Positions 37,201 through 50,399 of a stretch of 64,000 bases of DNA are shown piece after piece (the first letter of the stretch is position 1; each line of letters opens with the position of its first letter). The stretch is taken from contig CM019217.1 of the NCBI GenBank assembly GCA_009741485.1, positions 38,453,961 through 38,517,960 of the forward strand, given 5' to 3'. The stretch is from Malurus cyaneus samueli (Eukaryota; Chordata; Aves; Passeriformes; Maluridae). Position numbers and translations under genes: made by a program. A model generated the notes under the pieces. That model was not told the origin of the DNA, ran no database searches, and saw only the letters and a list, made by a program, of their open reading frames with translations.

Positions 37201-40200
37201 TTTTGAGACCTGGATTCCAGCATCTCTCATGACATATTCACCATTTTGCTGGAGCTCTCACTGTGAGCTTAGAATTCAGCATGGCAGAGCTTTCTGCTTT
37301 ACAAAGAACATCAGCAGAAGGTAATTTCCAAGAGCAATTTGGCCTTTTTGTAGGTTAGTTTAGACAAACTGCTGTATGTGAACATGGAAAAATGTTTTTT
37401 GTACTGTCATTCCTCTGCAACATACTAGTGAAAAGGATATCTGCTTTTCAGAAGGAAGAAAATGAAAAATATTTTGTCTTTTTTCTCACGAAGTGTCCAA
37501 GCACTTAAAGATAAGGCAAGCGAATCTCCAGAGGTGATCCAGTGATTTTTGACATGGAGGTGTTTATTCCTCTGTCTGATCTTAGGATATCCCCATGTTC
37601 AGAAACAAAGATCTGTCTCCACAGAGGTGGCCTGGTTGGGCACTTTACACATATCTCTCTGCATTTGTGTATGTTCTTTTAACTCTCCTGTAAGGAACTG
37701 ATTCCAACATCAGCTGTGCAGACTGAACAGGTTTGTGTGGTGTTGGTGGAATGAATCGAAACAACACAAGGTGGAATGGGACTGAAAAATTTACAATAAT
37801 TCTAGAAAAAGATACCTTTCTTCTGTGCAAGAACAAGAATGTAACAGCTTTTTCTCACCAAAGTCATTAACAGTTCAACAAAAGTATCAGTAAAAGGTGA
37901 GGCTGCTTTTATCAAATTATCATGTGTAAACTTCAGGCAGTTCAATCTTGTGATGGAAAAGGCATTCTGAAGTATGATCAACCTTCTAATAATATTTGTT
38001 CAGTAAGTCATTCTGCTGATAACAAACAATCAAAGTCAGACTCTTCCTATTGGTCTGAATATTTCCCATAGGGAATGTCTACTAAAATAGAAAGATTTCT
38101 TTATTAGCTAACTACATACTATGAACTAGCTATACTTTTCGAAAGATGTCCTTTGTGTGCAGCTTTATTAAGGTAATAAAACTTTTGTGAGTATTTTGAT
38201 TTGCTGTGAGTTTATTGTGTTACATTTAATTTAAATAATATATGATACAGTAATGGCAGAGATACTTCTAAGCATAGAAAATTATTTCTCTAAAGCCTCC
38301 AATCTCTCTCTGTATATGCATTTCAGAGAGGTCACAGATGTTATCTTGTCTAATTTCTGGTATTTTTACCTGTGGTACTATGGGGAGCCATTTTGTGTAT
38401 GAAATCTCTGATAAAATGATGCCTTGCATTGATGAATCTGACAGAGCTGCTGCTGTTAACAGTTTGTACATCTAAATCTTGATCTTGGGGAACTCCATTC
38501 TACCTGATTTTTCACAGATTATGTATGTAATTACTAGTATGGGTAGCATAACATATAAAGGAGGTCATCTTAACCAAGCACATTTTGAAAGTAATACTCC
38601 CAATTTTTTTTTATTATTCTTTTTTTTTCTTATCCTTCTGAATTAATGGTATATTCAGTGTTCTGGGATTTCTTGAAAAATATCTCTTAAGTCTAAAGTG
38701 TGCTTTTAAGACTTTTTCTCAAACTAAAATTGTGTTTTAGAAAATTAGAGAAGATATTAATGTGACAGTCTCACCACTCAGCCCTGTGTAAGCTCTGTTT
38801 ACTTGTTTGGGATTTGCTGGAGTGATTTTTCTATTTTGTTGCTGAGTCTCTTCAGAGAAAACTGCCACTGCTCCATGATGAACTTTATCCTGAAGAACAA
38901 GCAGGCGTCCAGGGGAGAATGTTATGTGTGGCTCTGCTTTACATGTTCCAATTCTGTCTGCATGCCTCAGCAGGGAAGTCTGTTCCTAGGATCCAATGAT
39001 CTAGTTCATAAAAAACCCTAGTTTCATTCCCTTTCCCTCCCATAACACATGGAAATTAGAATAAAGAGTAAAAATTGTCTGCAGTTGCTTCTCTGCTCTC
39101 TTGTTTCTGTGATTATAAAAAAAAACAAAGGGTTTATCAGTGTGCCTTTTTATGTTTAGAAGATGAGGGAATAAAGAGATAGTATTAACACCATTTATTT
39201 TGGAGTATTTTTGTGTAATTCAGTGGATCAGAATTAGGAACTTAAATGTCTCCCCTGCTCAGGTACTTCATTAGACTGATGAATGTGTAATGGTTATGTT
39301 ATAATTAAACCTAGGTACCTGTTGTAAACATCTGCCACAGTTAAGGATTGTCTTATTTATTAGATTTTCTTTATAATGCTATCAAAGTACTACATTATTT
39401 TGTAAATATAATAATTTCCAGATGTAATGACTTTAAAAGAATTTCTTCTGTAAGTTATTTTATATATACTACCATTAATATCAGACAACATATCATATGC
39501 AGAAGCAGTGCCAATTATTTAGATATGATTGGTCTCAATAAATCAGTAGGAGAAAAGAAACTGAATTTCTTGACTTCTCCAATTGAAACTAATCTACCAA
39601 CTTTTTCAGGTAGAGTTATTCTTTCTGTCTTCCTTTAATTATCAGGAATAGATTACAGAATGGCTGTAACTTAAAGAGAAAAAAAGAAACAAAGTAGAAA
39701 ACCTCTTTCAAGTTCTTAACTGTCTAGCAAAGGATGCAAGATCCCAAATAGCAGAAAACCAAACATATTACTAATCCTGATTCAATAGCAATTACTTTAG
39801 AATAGCAAATATATGCAGTATAATTTTATCAGAAGAAATACTTTACTGGCAAGATTGGAGTAATTAGTGAATTATACTTTCTATTAAAATAGGTAAGGGA
39901 AAAATATTTATTCCTTTAGAAAATTCTATATTGGTTTGTTGGTTTGTTGAGAATGTACATGCTAAAAGCCTTTGAAAGGAAGGAATCATTATTCCTACCA
40001 ATAATAATTAAAAGAAAATCCTTAGAGAACATAATTATCAGTATGCCAGGTACAGAAAGCAGTTTTGTATTTTGTTGTCTTGAAATAGTAACTATAATAG
40101 TTGAATGAGTGGAGAATTAAAATTGCATTATAAACATTTTTTTCTTACAGAGTGCTAGTGAAGCCATTTAATATATTGCACAAATTTTTGATGGGGAACA

Positions 40201-40775
40201 ATCACTCATAACTCTTGCTGCACTATCACTCTTGTGGAGGTAGCATTTCTTTGCTTAAAAATATTTATCACACTATGAACAAAAACAAATGTTTATAAAT
40301 GATGAAGCTATTCAGTTACTTTGCGCAACTACAGATCATCTTGTGAAATTATAACTCCCCCAAAATAATGCCAGGAATAGGTATCTTCTGAAAAATTCAC
40401 ATTTTTATTTTTAATACAGTTAGGTGATAGTATGGAATTTAGTTTCTTGTATAGCAGCTAAGTGCAAGCATAGAAAACCCATGTACAGAACCTCACAGGA
40501 AGGCTTGAGTTGTTTTTTTTCTTGAAAGGTCTAAAATTATTAGATAAGAACTTACAATTTTTTATATTTTAATCTTCATTTCAGACACTTGATATCTATC
40601 ATAAGTAACACCAGGATTAAACCCAAATCACAAATAAATTAACTTCACCTAAGATTAATTTCTACCAATGGAGAGAAATGGATCCCAACATATGTGATGA
40701 CAACTGAAAAGGAATGGAAAATTTTGAAGATTTCAGAGAACAAATCGTTATACTCACATAATCTCCACAATACAT
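15503..40775 (-). CDS. ANXA10: Annexin A10, complete coding region in 12 exons
   Basis: Exons on minus: 40775-40758, 31211-31130, 29192-29098, 25127-25014, 23209-23119, 22719-22640, 19826-19773, 19657-19564, 18245-18150, 17493-17435, 16436-16314, 15571-15503. All are GT-AG with matching phases; they total 975 bases, 324 codons plus stop, the same length as mammalian ANXA10. Annexins are four-repeat proteins that bind membrane phospholipid through calcium. Diagnostic words include [36 protein letters not shown] repeat 3, and [24 protein letters not shown]10 is known as a divergent, gastric-type annexin that has lost most calcium sites. Here repeat 1 reads GISCEK, repeat 3 EACQQK and repeat 4 DFGFHN. 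Repeat 2 reads GVDTEE, so no canonical GxGT loop remains. No signal peptide or membrane segment, as expected for a cytosolic protein. Introns total about 24 kb. Confidence 0.97.
16212..16237. repeat. Poly(T) run, 26 bases
   Basis: Uninterrupted T run in the last ANXA10 intron, a little downstream of the exon 11 donor. No retroelement body was recognised beside it. Confidence 0.9.
16314..16436 (-). CDS. ANXA10: ANXA10 exon 11 (residues 262-302)
   Basis: Acceptor cattttag, donor GTAAGT, 41 codons. Codes [20 protein letters not shown] and ends GKSLFHDIK. Repeat 4 has DFGFHN instead of a GxGT loop. Confidence 0.96.
17435..17493 (-). CDS. ANXA10: ANXA10 exon 10 (residues 242-261)
   Basis: Acceptor ccctctag, donor GTAAGT, 59 bases. 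Codes [20 protein letters not shown], bridging repeats 3 and 4. Confidence 0.96.
18150..18245 (-). CDS. ANXA10: ANXA10 exon 9 (residues 210-241)
   Basis: Acceptor ccaccaag, which is less pyrimidine-rich than usual; donor GTAATG. Codes [20 protein letters not shown] and [12 protein letters not shown], nearly the A10 family sequence. Confidence 0.96.
19564..19657 (-). CDS. ANXA10: ANXA10 exon 8 (residues 179-209)
   Basis: Acceptor cacattag, donor GTAATC. Codes [20 protein letters not shown] and [11 protein letters not shown]. Repeat 3 has the A10-specific KTGEHK in its former calcium loop. Confidence 0.96.
19773..19826 (-). CDS. ANXA10: ANXA10 exon 7 (residues 161-178)
   Basis: Acceptor ttccctcag, donor GTAAAT, 54 bases. 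Codes [18 protein letters not shown], the linker between repeats 2 and 3. Confidence 0.95.
20251..20284. repeat. (AT)n microsatellite in ANXA10 intron 6
   Basis: Alternating A and T with one C interruption at about 20270. Confidence 0.85.
22371..22400. repeat. Ten-base tandem repeat, three copies
   Basis: AATACTTTAT occurs twice, then AATACTTATT, in ANXA10 intron 6 near exon 6. Confidence 0.8.
22640..22719 (-). CDS. ANXA10: ANXA10 exon 6 (residues 134-160)
   Basis: Acceptor caacctag, donor GTACTG. Codes [20 protein letters not shown] then TLMNLAQ, the second half of repeat 2. The acidic residues of the SETSG region that would cap a calcium site are kept. Confidence 0.95.
23119..23209 (-). 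CDS. ANXA10: ANXA10 exon 5 (residues 104-133)
   Basis: Acceptor tctatacag, donor GTAAGG. Codes [20 protein letters not shown] and on to EAYLM. This is the repeat 2 calcium loop; codons GGA GTA GAT ACA give GVDT, with Asp at the conserved second Gly. Confidence 0.95.
25014..25127 (-). CDS. ANXA10: ANXA10 exon 4 (residues 66-103)
   Basis: Acceptor cttttcaag, donor GTAATC, 38 codons, phase 0. Codes [20 protein letters not shown] and ends [11 protein letters not shown], the end of repeat 1 and start of repeat 2. Confidence 0.95.
29098..29192 (-). CDS. ANXA10: ANXA10 exon 3 (residues 34-65)
   Basis: Acceptor ctttttcag, donor GTATGA. Codes [20 protein letters not shown] and ends MYGR. Repeat 1 has SCEK where calcium-binding annexins have GTDE. 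Confidence 0.95.
31130..31211 (-). CDS. ANXA10: ANXA10 exon 2 (residues 7-33)
   Basis: Acceptor ctttgtag, donor GTGAGT. Codes [20 protein letters not shown] and GGALQGI plus one base: the short N-terminal tail and the first helix of repeat 1. Confidence 0.95.
31212..40757 (-). other. ANXA10: ANXA10 intron 1 (about 9.5 kb)
   Basis: AT-rich intron. Apart from a short CR1 tail near 35.8 kb and a small AT-palindromic patch around 36430-36475, nothing was recognised. Open frames here are short and lack splice logic. Confidence 0.7.
35745..35830 (+). mobile_element. CR1 3'-tail fragment in ANXA10 intron 1
   Basis: 'ggttggagtcaatgatcct', 'ggaggctttttccaacctaa' and 'atggttctatgat' match the CR1 terminus in plus orientation. 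Less than 100 bases survive. Confidence 0.7.
40758..40775 (-). CDS. ANXA10: ANXA10 exon 1 (residues 1-6)
   Basis: ATG then YCGDY, followed by the donor GTGAGT. The family N-terminus M-x-CGDY identifies this tiny coding exon. The upstream minus-strand DNA has a TATAAC-like word near 40850, but the transcription start is not fixed. Confidence 0.88.
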
Positions 40776-43700
40776 TTTGATAGAGTCTTCAAGTTCTGTT
40801 GAGATAAAATAGTATCTTCCCTAGACAAAAAGTAATGGGAAATTGTTATACTGAAACTTTGTTCTGTTTTGGAGATTTGAGAGAAACCATCCAATCAAAC
40901 CGATACCAAGTACATTTGGCTCCAAAGTAACAATGAAGCAGAACACCTCTTGGTACCTTGTGTCCTTGGGTTTTGTAGATTTACTGTACGCCTAGTCATT
41001 AATCTTGTATTGAGTAAGTGAGATTATAATGTAAGTAAACAGAGTCATTAGCACGATACCCTCTGTTCTGCTGTGTTGATTTTAGGAATTGAAATTCAGC
41101 TAGTCACAAAATGAAAAGCTCACCTACTGAAAGTGCTTGTGTTAATGATTTACTTTTCAGATTGGGTCTGGTCTAATCCCTTTTATTTCCTTGTGCTGAA
41201 ATCACTCACCACTTGTTCTAATAGTATTTGTAGCTGGCATGCACAGGAAGATGCTTTATAACCTTTATACCTCACTCTGAGTACTCAGGTAACCTCAGTG
41301 GAACTGTGTAAATGAGGATCTTTTCTTACAAGTTGCAACTTACAAAATCCTCCAAAGAGCTGATGCAAAATCCTGCAAGGATCTGATAAAAAGTCCTGTT
41401 ACCATTGCTTTATTCAAGGACTTAGAATCCTAACATCCAACTGACAGTAAACCCGTATTTTTTATAGCTAATAACATATTTTTCTCCTCCTGATAACTAT
41501 TATTGTATCAACATGATAAATACAACGTCTCACAAAAAAAAAAAAAAAAAAAAGAAAAGGAATATAAATAGAGGAACATAAAAATAGAGGTGCCGCATCA
41601 ATCTATATATCCTCTACTACAAATTGATTGGAAGGCATAGGCCACTATTATCTTGATTGAGTCCATTATAGAGGGGTAATGTTTTTCCTATAGTTGTACA
41701 GTAATAGTAGCTCAAAATCTGAATTAAAATACTCAAAATTTAATTGGTTTTCTTTCTGTATCCATCACAGGCTTTGGAGAACTTATTAAAAGCTACATTT
41801 TTTTTTTTATTTTCTTATAATTTTGGGAAACTATAGAAAGATTTTTTTTAAAAAGAATCCTCTTTTTTTTGTTGCTTTAATACCTTAGCAGCTCTTCTAA
41901 TCATTCAAAGCTATCCTTGGGCTTGTATAAACTTAGCAGTATTGATTGAGTACAAGCTTTTGCATGTCAGCCCCTGTTATGTGTAAACGCTACCTGTGCA
42001 TCCACAGGAACTGTTAGAAGAGTTTCATAGAGAAACATGTGAAACACAGGCTGCACAGTGGCATGTCTTTACTTTGTCTTTTTTTCTTTAGCACTGTGGT
42101 AGGTATTTTACTTTTTTGTAATTGTACCAAGTACTTACATTAATCTCTATACCTCAAGTGCTCTTTGAGAAAGGCTGAGGAATATAGCTCCAGTCTACAA
42201 GTAAGAAAAATAAGTGATCTGTAAAGAATTTGGTCTGGCTGGTTAGAGATGCTGAAGGTGATACCTAGAGTAGGATTCAGTCTCCCGTTCATACATATTT
42301 CAAAGCAGTGATATGAATATAAGAATATTTTAAGCCTATATGTTTTACAGATTCTTAATTTTATATCTATTTTTTTGCTGAGATTAAAATGTAATACAGT
42401 TACTGTTCAGTACAACAGAAAATAGATTTAGGTTTACAGGATTATGTTTTAGTCTGCTTGTGTCAAGATCTTTAGGAACCACAGGGTGTAAATAAGAAGT
42501 CAAAACCTGTTCTGTGAAATATTCATACCTGGCATATAATGTGACAAAAGCATTTAATTGATTGCTGAACTAGATTCTGGTTTTAATGACACTTTCATAG
42601 AAAATCTGTGAGAGTCTAGAGGAAGTGGGAGAAAGGTTTCAACCTCCTTTTTCTTTTGAATGTCCTTTGGCTGACCTTTCCTGCCATCTCTCCCCCAAGG
42701 TGAGAGGCAGGGCTTACCAACAGGGAAATGAATAACATATTTATCCATGTAATGCTCAGCAAAATGGATCCACTGTGTGTGGACCAAGTGAGCAATACCT
42801 TCATATTTTCTTCAAGACTCAGTAGGTCAGAGCTGTGAGTCATTGGGGAGGAGCTTATCCTGTCTTTTAGGGGAAAACCAAAGAAGATGTGTTTCAAGGG
42901 GTTTCAGCAATGTCACTTAAAACAAAACAAAACAAAACACGAAAAAAAACCCCTAGTTGGAAATACTGCAGAAGAGACCAACAAAAATTACTTGTGTGGA
43001 AAGACAGGAAATACTTGTTTTTTGTTTTTTTGTTTTTTTTTTTTGTTTTTTTTTAATTAAAGAACAGTGAAGGAGACCTTTACAGTTGAAGAAAATAAAA
43101 TACATTGCAAGGGGAAGGGGAAAAAAAATCGTCTTTCAGTTCACAATTAACCAGATAGATGAAAGCCTATTTTTCTGTTTCACCTCTATTTAATCTTCGC
43201 AATTTTCACATAGTTACTGGGTGAGATTTTCGTTACTATTCTGGGTACTCGGTTGCTTTCCTTCCTCTTTTTCCTGCTAAATGTTTCCTGTTTCTATTTG
43301 TATTTAGTTTTCTCCTCACTCATTTTGTAACCAGTTCTTTTTTTTTGGAGAGTCTTCATTTCTTTCTGTTGAAGCAAGAAGGTGTTGGTTCCTCTTCTTC
43401 AGGTCCCTACAACCAATGGAATTTCTCACCTGTGCTAAAGGTTTTTCCTCAATCTTCCCCTGTCCTGCTCATTGATATACTTAGGTTTAGGCATGGCAAC
43501 TGACCATTTCCATATTATTCTAGTGAAAACTTTGATAAAAAATAATGAAACATAATCAACTTTTATTAGAGATCTAAGAGTGGTTATTTATTTAAAGTGA
43601 GAAGTAAACATTATTAAATATGAAATTATTCTATTTTTAATAAAATTAGCTTCCAGAATATCAATTACATATAAATTAATAACCTAATTCACACTATTGG

Positions 43701-46700
43701 TATAAAAATCTTCAGGTATTTCTCTGGAGTCTAATTAAATAAATGAAATGTTTTTCCAATATTACTGTAACTGCAAGTAGTATAATGTGGGACTTTGTGC
43801 TGCTGAGCTTATGGTTTATGTGGTGGAAAGCAAATCTGAATATAACGAGCTGGTGGAATTTCTAGCTCTCACCAGAGTACAGAATGCATGAACATGGTGC
43901 AGATGTAAAAGAAGAAATGATGGAAAGGGAATCTCTAGCTTTAGTGTAGTAGTAACAGCCTTCGGCATTTGAAAAATGTGTCTGCGGGAGCTTGTGTAGA
44001 ATGGGTGGAGCATGTGTAGAACCGTACTCACCATGATTAAAAGCAGTATTTGATGACAAATATCTTAATGCAATGAATCACTGTAGGATCTATGACTCAA
44101 ATTTTAACTTTTGCAACTCCCAAGTCTTTATTTATTCTACTAAAAGAACTTGGGCACTTATCTACCTGTCAATTCCCCTTAGGGTTGCAAGGTTGCTCTC
44201 TTTCTGAGAAGAACTCTGAGCACTATATGTGTACACAGGAGGCATTTTGAGATTCTGTGAGGGTTGTGGTGCTGGTATTACGTGCTGTGGAAAGGTGACT
44301 GCCAGTTCCCATTTGGGATACAGACATTGACAGAAGGCTGACCACATGAGGTGATACAAGCTATTGAAGAAGAGAAAAGGGTTTGAGCAAAACAGTGGGT
44401 AATGAAAGGTAGTAGTGGGTGCAGCTTTATATAAACAGCAGAAACAAAATGACTTAGCGAGTGTAAAATTCTGGTTTCACTGTTGTGTCAATATAATTTA
44501 GCATTCCTGTTTCTGGTGGTTCATCAGTGGAAGAAACTGAAAAAATCTTGGGCATACAGAGTACTTCTCAATCTTGACTGTCACTGAATTGGGTGCTGGG
44601 GAATTATGCTAAACATGCACAGATGTTTTTCACTTTTTGGAATTGCTCTAGCTTAGAGTTTTAGACTGTAAAGTACTCCTAAGTTTCAGTGAAGTAGTAG
44701 TTGCTTGGGAGTCTACTTTGGCAGAAGCTAACACAATAGTTTTCAAAATAACTGCATATTGGTCACCCAAAACTAGACACTGACACCTGTGGCTAAGCAC
44801 TAGTTCTCCAAATAACCAACCTCACAACTATCAGAGATGCCTTCATTTTTATGTATTAGTTAATAGATTAAAGTTAGAGTAGATACAGTATAACTTCCTT
44901 TAATTTCTTAAACTTTCTTAAGGTTTCCCACAAAAAATGGCGGGTTATTTCATAATACAAAGCATGAAGTCCCACTGCACACATTTCATGACATCCTTTC
45001 TTGCCACCTCAAGCCATGAAGTGGCTGCAAATCTCCTTGGAGAGAGGGTAGAGCCAACACCATCATTGTCATAATTCATAGTTTTGCTGCCCCAAGGAGA
45101 GGTGCTGAAAGCAGAAGTCCAGTCAATCTTCTGTCTTTCCTCTTTCTTTTTTTCTTCTTCCTAACCTGCCATGCCAATATAGAGACAAAGCCAACAAGCA
45201 TGTTTGGGTCTTCTTTGAATCTCAGGTGATGTATTACAGGGAAAATTTAGCTGGAAGGAGTTAGGGATTGCACCAACAGCTTAATAGGCAATATTTGTTC
45301 TCTGGAGCATGTTTGCTCTTTAGCACCCCTGGTCATGCCGGTCCTCTGATTATCCATGCTGGGTGGGTAAGCATTCAAACTAGGTATAATGGCTCAAAGG
45401 AAAACATGCTGGACTTTTGTTCCTTTCTGAAACTGGGGTGTGATAAGATTGCTTATCTCTGCCCAAGAGCTGGGTATGGCCAGGAATTTTTCACTATGAT
45501 AAAATTTCCCAATTTACCTAAAAAAATCAAAAGAAGAAAAAAGAAAATGAGGTCACCAAACTTAATAGTGTTAGCATGCAACTTCAATGGCAGTGTATAA
45601 ATGCTGATAGAATAAGAATCTGGCCTTGGTATTATCTTCCTACATTTAATTTTCTCAGTGTGCTTTTCTGGGAATTAGATTCTATATGCCAAACAAGTAA
45701 AATAAAATATATATTTCTTGAGTCTTTACTATTACCATGGCAAATGGCAATTGGTTTTAAGAATTATTTCCCTTATAAACTGAACTGATTTTTATCCTGT
45801 TAAGAGAAGATATTTTGTTTACAGAAGTTAGTTTAAAATGATTAGTCATGGATAACATGGTAAACCATACAATACAGATATAGGGAAATGTCACTGTTAT
45901 TGTTTTTATGACTTTAAATAAAACACATATTTGTCAAACAAGTGCATAGCACTTATATTGCCTCAAAGGTTGAGTATACAGTAAAGCCATTCTGCTTTGT
46001 CTAATTTATTATTCCTTTATTTGGAAGTTGCCTTTTTTTTCTTTTTGTGTTAGACAGTTTATATCTAATCCTGTTTCACTTGTTTACCTCTCAAATATTT
46101 CCCAAGACTACAGTAAAACTGAGCACAAAAATAATTAGTGGAAAGAATAGACATTCAACTCAGTAAATTAAATGCAAGGTCTTATCACAACCTGTTATTT
46201 ACAGGTTATATCTCATCTTAAACTCAATGATTATGTTTCACATTTTGATGTTGACAGAAAACTAACATTATTTTCTTCTTTCCCAAATGAAGGAAACAGT
46301 GATTAGGCAATTTAAAGAGAAGTTAGTAAACAGAGTTGAACTTTGAGGCAAAAGGAGCTCTTGCAAGGATCCATATAAAAAAGGCATTCTGTTTGCTGCT
46401 TTTGCCCTTTAAAAGTATGCCAATGCTTTCTTTTAACTTTTTCTCCCAAGAGCTCTTCTCTTAGCATTTCCCTCTAATAATTTCTATTTGATAACTCAAA
46501 AAGTTACAGTAATTAGCATTTATAAGAAAAAACCCTCAGCTTTAAATATATTCACCATAGAAAGAAAATATTTGTACCAACTAAGACAGATTTCTGCTGA
46601 CACAGAAATACTGGCTATAGTCCAGCACTATATGCGCTATTCCTTTATTGACTTTTTTAATGAGGGTTAGGTTGTTCATAGGGTGGCTGGGCAGGAGAGT

Positions 46701-49700
46701 TAGTATTTTTTTATGGAGAGAGTTAATTGATACCTGAGACAGAGGTAAAATTATAGAATATACAGACTGTATATATGATGTATTCAGGAAGTTACATGGT
46801 GAGGTAGTAGAAATATGGGTGAGTGGAAATGAATCTTCCTAGGAGTCTGCTTAAGCAGAATGGTTCTGAATACTACTTAAAATAGTTTCCTGGATGGTTT
46901 TTATAGTGCTCAAAAATGCTTTGTTTTATTAAATTAAATTTACAAAATTAACTTTGGCTAAAGTAGCAAGCTTTATAGAAAGAAAAAAAGGGCATTCCTT
47001 TGAGAAAAGATACACAAAAAGGAAAAAAATAATAAGAAAGTTCAATAAACTGCATCATTATTCCAGCAGTGACATTTCTGAAGCTGCTGCCTAAAATATT
47101 ACTATTAAATGAAAAGGAACTAGATACCAAATTTCTTCAATACTAATTTGTGTAGATGTCAGCAGTGTTTCATAGCATTATTGATACAATTGTGTTCCAA
47201 TTTAGATTTAATATGATTTTGTGAAAAACATTTAAGAATTACTTCATATATAATGAAATGCTCACTGTACTCCTATAGATAGCATATTACTTTTTTAATG
47301 AAATGTATACAAATAAAATATAAAATATTGTGAATTTTAGAATTTGTTAAACCCAGCTATGCTTGGAAGATGTGGTTGTAATTTTCTACATTAATCCTGA
47401 TTTAAATGCTGTTAAGTCTTGCCATGTGTTGTGAATTATGTCAAAATCGGCATATACAATGAGTTAGTGATTATAGACCACTGATTTACAGGGACACTTG
47501 TAGAAATCATTATGAATCTATGGCTTCTTGTATGCTGTCAAATTAAAGCACTGTTTCCATTATGCAAGTGCTTGATCTTGCATATGATGGCATATTTCTC
47601 TACGGCCTGCTTGTACTGCTCATCTCCCAAGCAAGCTCTCAGAAAGAAGCAAAGTGGCTGTGGGTGTATGTGTGGATAACTATGATTTAGCTGGAGACAG
47701 GAGCTTGTTTGTGAGCTTTCGTTTCTTGGGAGAGACTCTCCTGTTGTAATGACATGCTTAAATCCATTAGCATGTCTCTCACCATAAAGACTGAGAAATA
47801 TAATTAGCAAGTTGTTTACAGCAGAGCTGCAACTGCTGTGACTAAAGTGTTATTGATAGAGTGAATGAACTTCTGAGAATTGTTTTCCAAAGATTACTTT
47901 AATAAAGTATGATATGATGCTATAACTTAGCCTTGATGTTCAATGTAAGGCTTGATATTATTTTTTCACTATCTAATTGCTTCACATAAAAATGACATGA
48001 TATTTTGCCTGCATTATTCCAGATAGTTAAGCCTGTTCTTAGCACTTTTAATCCTAGCAGTTCTATTAGCCTTGGAGGCTAGAAGCTGCTTGATGCTAAG
48101 CACTGTTGAAGTTTCATTTATTTGGGTGCCTGAATCCGAAGGAAGGAATGATAATAACTTCCATACTTAAGCTAGAACAATTTTCTGCTGGGACATGAAA
48201 TCAAAAGGATGTAAGTGAAATGTAGTGCATTCAGCAGAAGAAAGAGTAAAATTAATGCTGTCTGCTTAATAGCCTAATGCCAGTCATCTGTTTTTACATT
48301 CTTTGCCAATGCTGATAGTCCCAAGTCATGAATAAACAGCAGTTGATTTTATCTGGTTCATGCATTTTGTGAGTGTTCTTGTTGCCCTAGCAACTGGAGT
48401 AAGGTTGGCACTAGCATATGCACTTTTGATCATGAAAAAAAAAAAAAAAAATTTATGTCTACTAGGCCTGAGGAGTAAAACTTAGAGACATAGCCAGTAA
48501 ACTAAGCCTAACTTTTCAAAGTTGGTCATGAAAAGAAATAATAATTTTGAACTGCTCCCCAGTGTTGAGAACTTGGTTCTTTTCTGTGATAGTTGGATCT
48601 ATGATTTCTACAGTTTGGTCGTAATTTTCAGTGTTGTGAGAAAGACAAAAAACCCCAAGGGGACTTTGGGATGCCTGGTTTGTGTTCTTGAGTATGCAAC
48701 CCATGTGCTGAGGCCCCATGGGAAAGTAAACTGCCATGTCTGTGTCTCCATCTTCCCTCCATAAGTGGGTATAACATTATCTTTTGTAAAATTACTTAGA
48801 TGTTCATGAAGAGCATTAAGTAAGAACTGATACACGTGTCTTTATCTTGTGTGCAATATATTATTCTGTAGTATAAATAACAGAAAAAGTGGGAGGGAGG
48901 AAACACTACATTAGACTGAAAAGAGTATGAGCTTGGCTTTCAATATCTCCATGGCAAAGAAGGTATGAGAACCCTTTTTTTTATTGTTCAGAGGCAAATG
49001 GATTCACTTACGATCAGTTTGATCTCTGTATTGAAAGATCACCATTAATTTTTGCACACTTTCGAAGGAAAAGGCCTCCACAATGCAGAATTAAGGTACA
49101 CTTAAACACATTTTTCATTGTCCTCTGTGTAGAATCTTATATTTAAGCCTGATGATGTACACTGCTGTACAGAATTTTTATCTTGTAGAAACTTGCACAG
49201 CTTGGATTATACTTCCTTCTTGCTCAAGCCATAAAATTTTTTATCAAAACAAGTTATATGTTCCTGCAGTATTTAGGTCCTCCAGTGAACATCTCTTTAC
49301 AAAGGGTAGTCATTACTGCATCATGCTGGGAAACCTGTTTTCCAGGTATATTTAATCAATATTTTCTAGTTATTCCTTTACACTTGGTGTTTTTTAAGAG
49401 TTTAAAAAAATTACACAAATCCGTTTTTTCCACCTATCAATAAGAAAGCTATTCAGTGATGGTGTCTTTGCATTTTCTTGATATTATGCAAAATCTCTAG
49501 TAAAAGATAATTAGAGTAACCTCAGCAGCATTCAGTCCTAATTCTGTAAAATCTGTCATTAAAACTGTAGTCATGAATCTCTTTCTCTCTATTCTGCCTT
49601 TTTTTCCTTTTTCTATGTGTACTGCTTCCAAATGTTGTACAGGTAACTCATGTAAACATTTCAGGCTTAAATATTACAGTTCATGTTTTTGATTCAATAT

Positions 49701-49860
49701 CCATGATCTGACATTTTTCCTCATCATTGACTGACTGAAGATTTCACAGAAGAACCTAAAATTTGAATACAGTCTTGTGTTTACACTCATGATAGTTGTT
49801 TATCTTTGAACCTCAATTGACCAAAACTTTGATTACACATGCTTCCATGTTTTTCAGGCC
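40776..49860. other. Gene-free DNA upstream of ANXA10
   Basis: It includes the presumed ANXA10 promoter just right of 40775 (CCAAT at 40891-40895 on plus, TATAAC-like word on minus near 40850). The rest is AT-rich. Poly(A) of 20 at 41534-41553 and T-rich DNA at 43016-43055 are the only simple repeats of note. No exon with family identity was found. Confidence 0.6.
48437..48452. repeat. Poly(A) run
   Basis: About 16 consecutive A on the plus strand; no adjoining element recognised. Confidence 0.8.
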
Positions 49861-50399
49861 CTAGTGTAAGAGTCATGGGTTAACTCTTGGCAAGGCACAA
49901 AATCTGGATGGGGCACAAAGAAGTGTCTTCACATCCTTCAAAAATACTCCTGCTTTTCGTCATGCAGTGGGATTAGTAATTCCAGTTGATGATGACACAA
50001 CTTTTGAGAAGACAGTGAGCTCCTGTAGCTTTGTGCCAGTGGCTGGGGTTGGAGCTGAATATAACAAGTGTGGACAGGAGTGTTACTTGCTGAATGAATC
50101 TGCTGACATAGTACCAATCAAAAGCAGAAGCATTCAGCTGATATAAACTTTGCTAGATTTTAAAGAACAAAGCTAATACTAATCTGGGTTTAGGCTGTTC
50201 CTCCGACGTGAGAACAAAGAATGAAATTTTGAGCTGTGTTAGACTCAGCTGTGCGTGACTAGGTAGTAGTATTATTGTGGTAAATGCCTTAGCCACTTTC
50301 TCAGGTGCCCTGACATGACAGGATGAGGATCCAAAAGTGAACTGAACAATAATGATGGTTAACAAGGATGATGGTTCATTTAGCTTGGAGGTGTCACTG

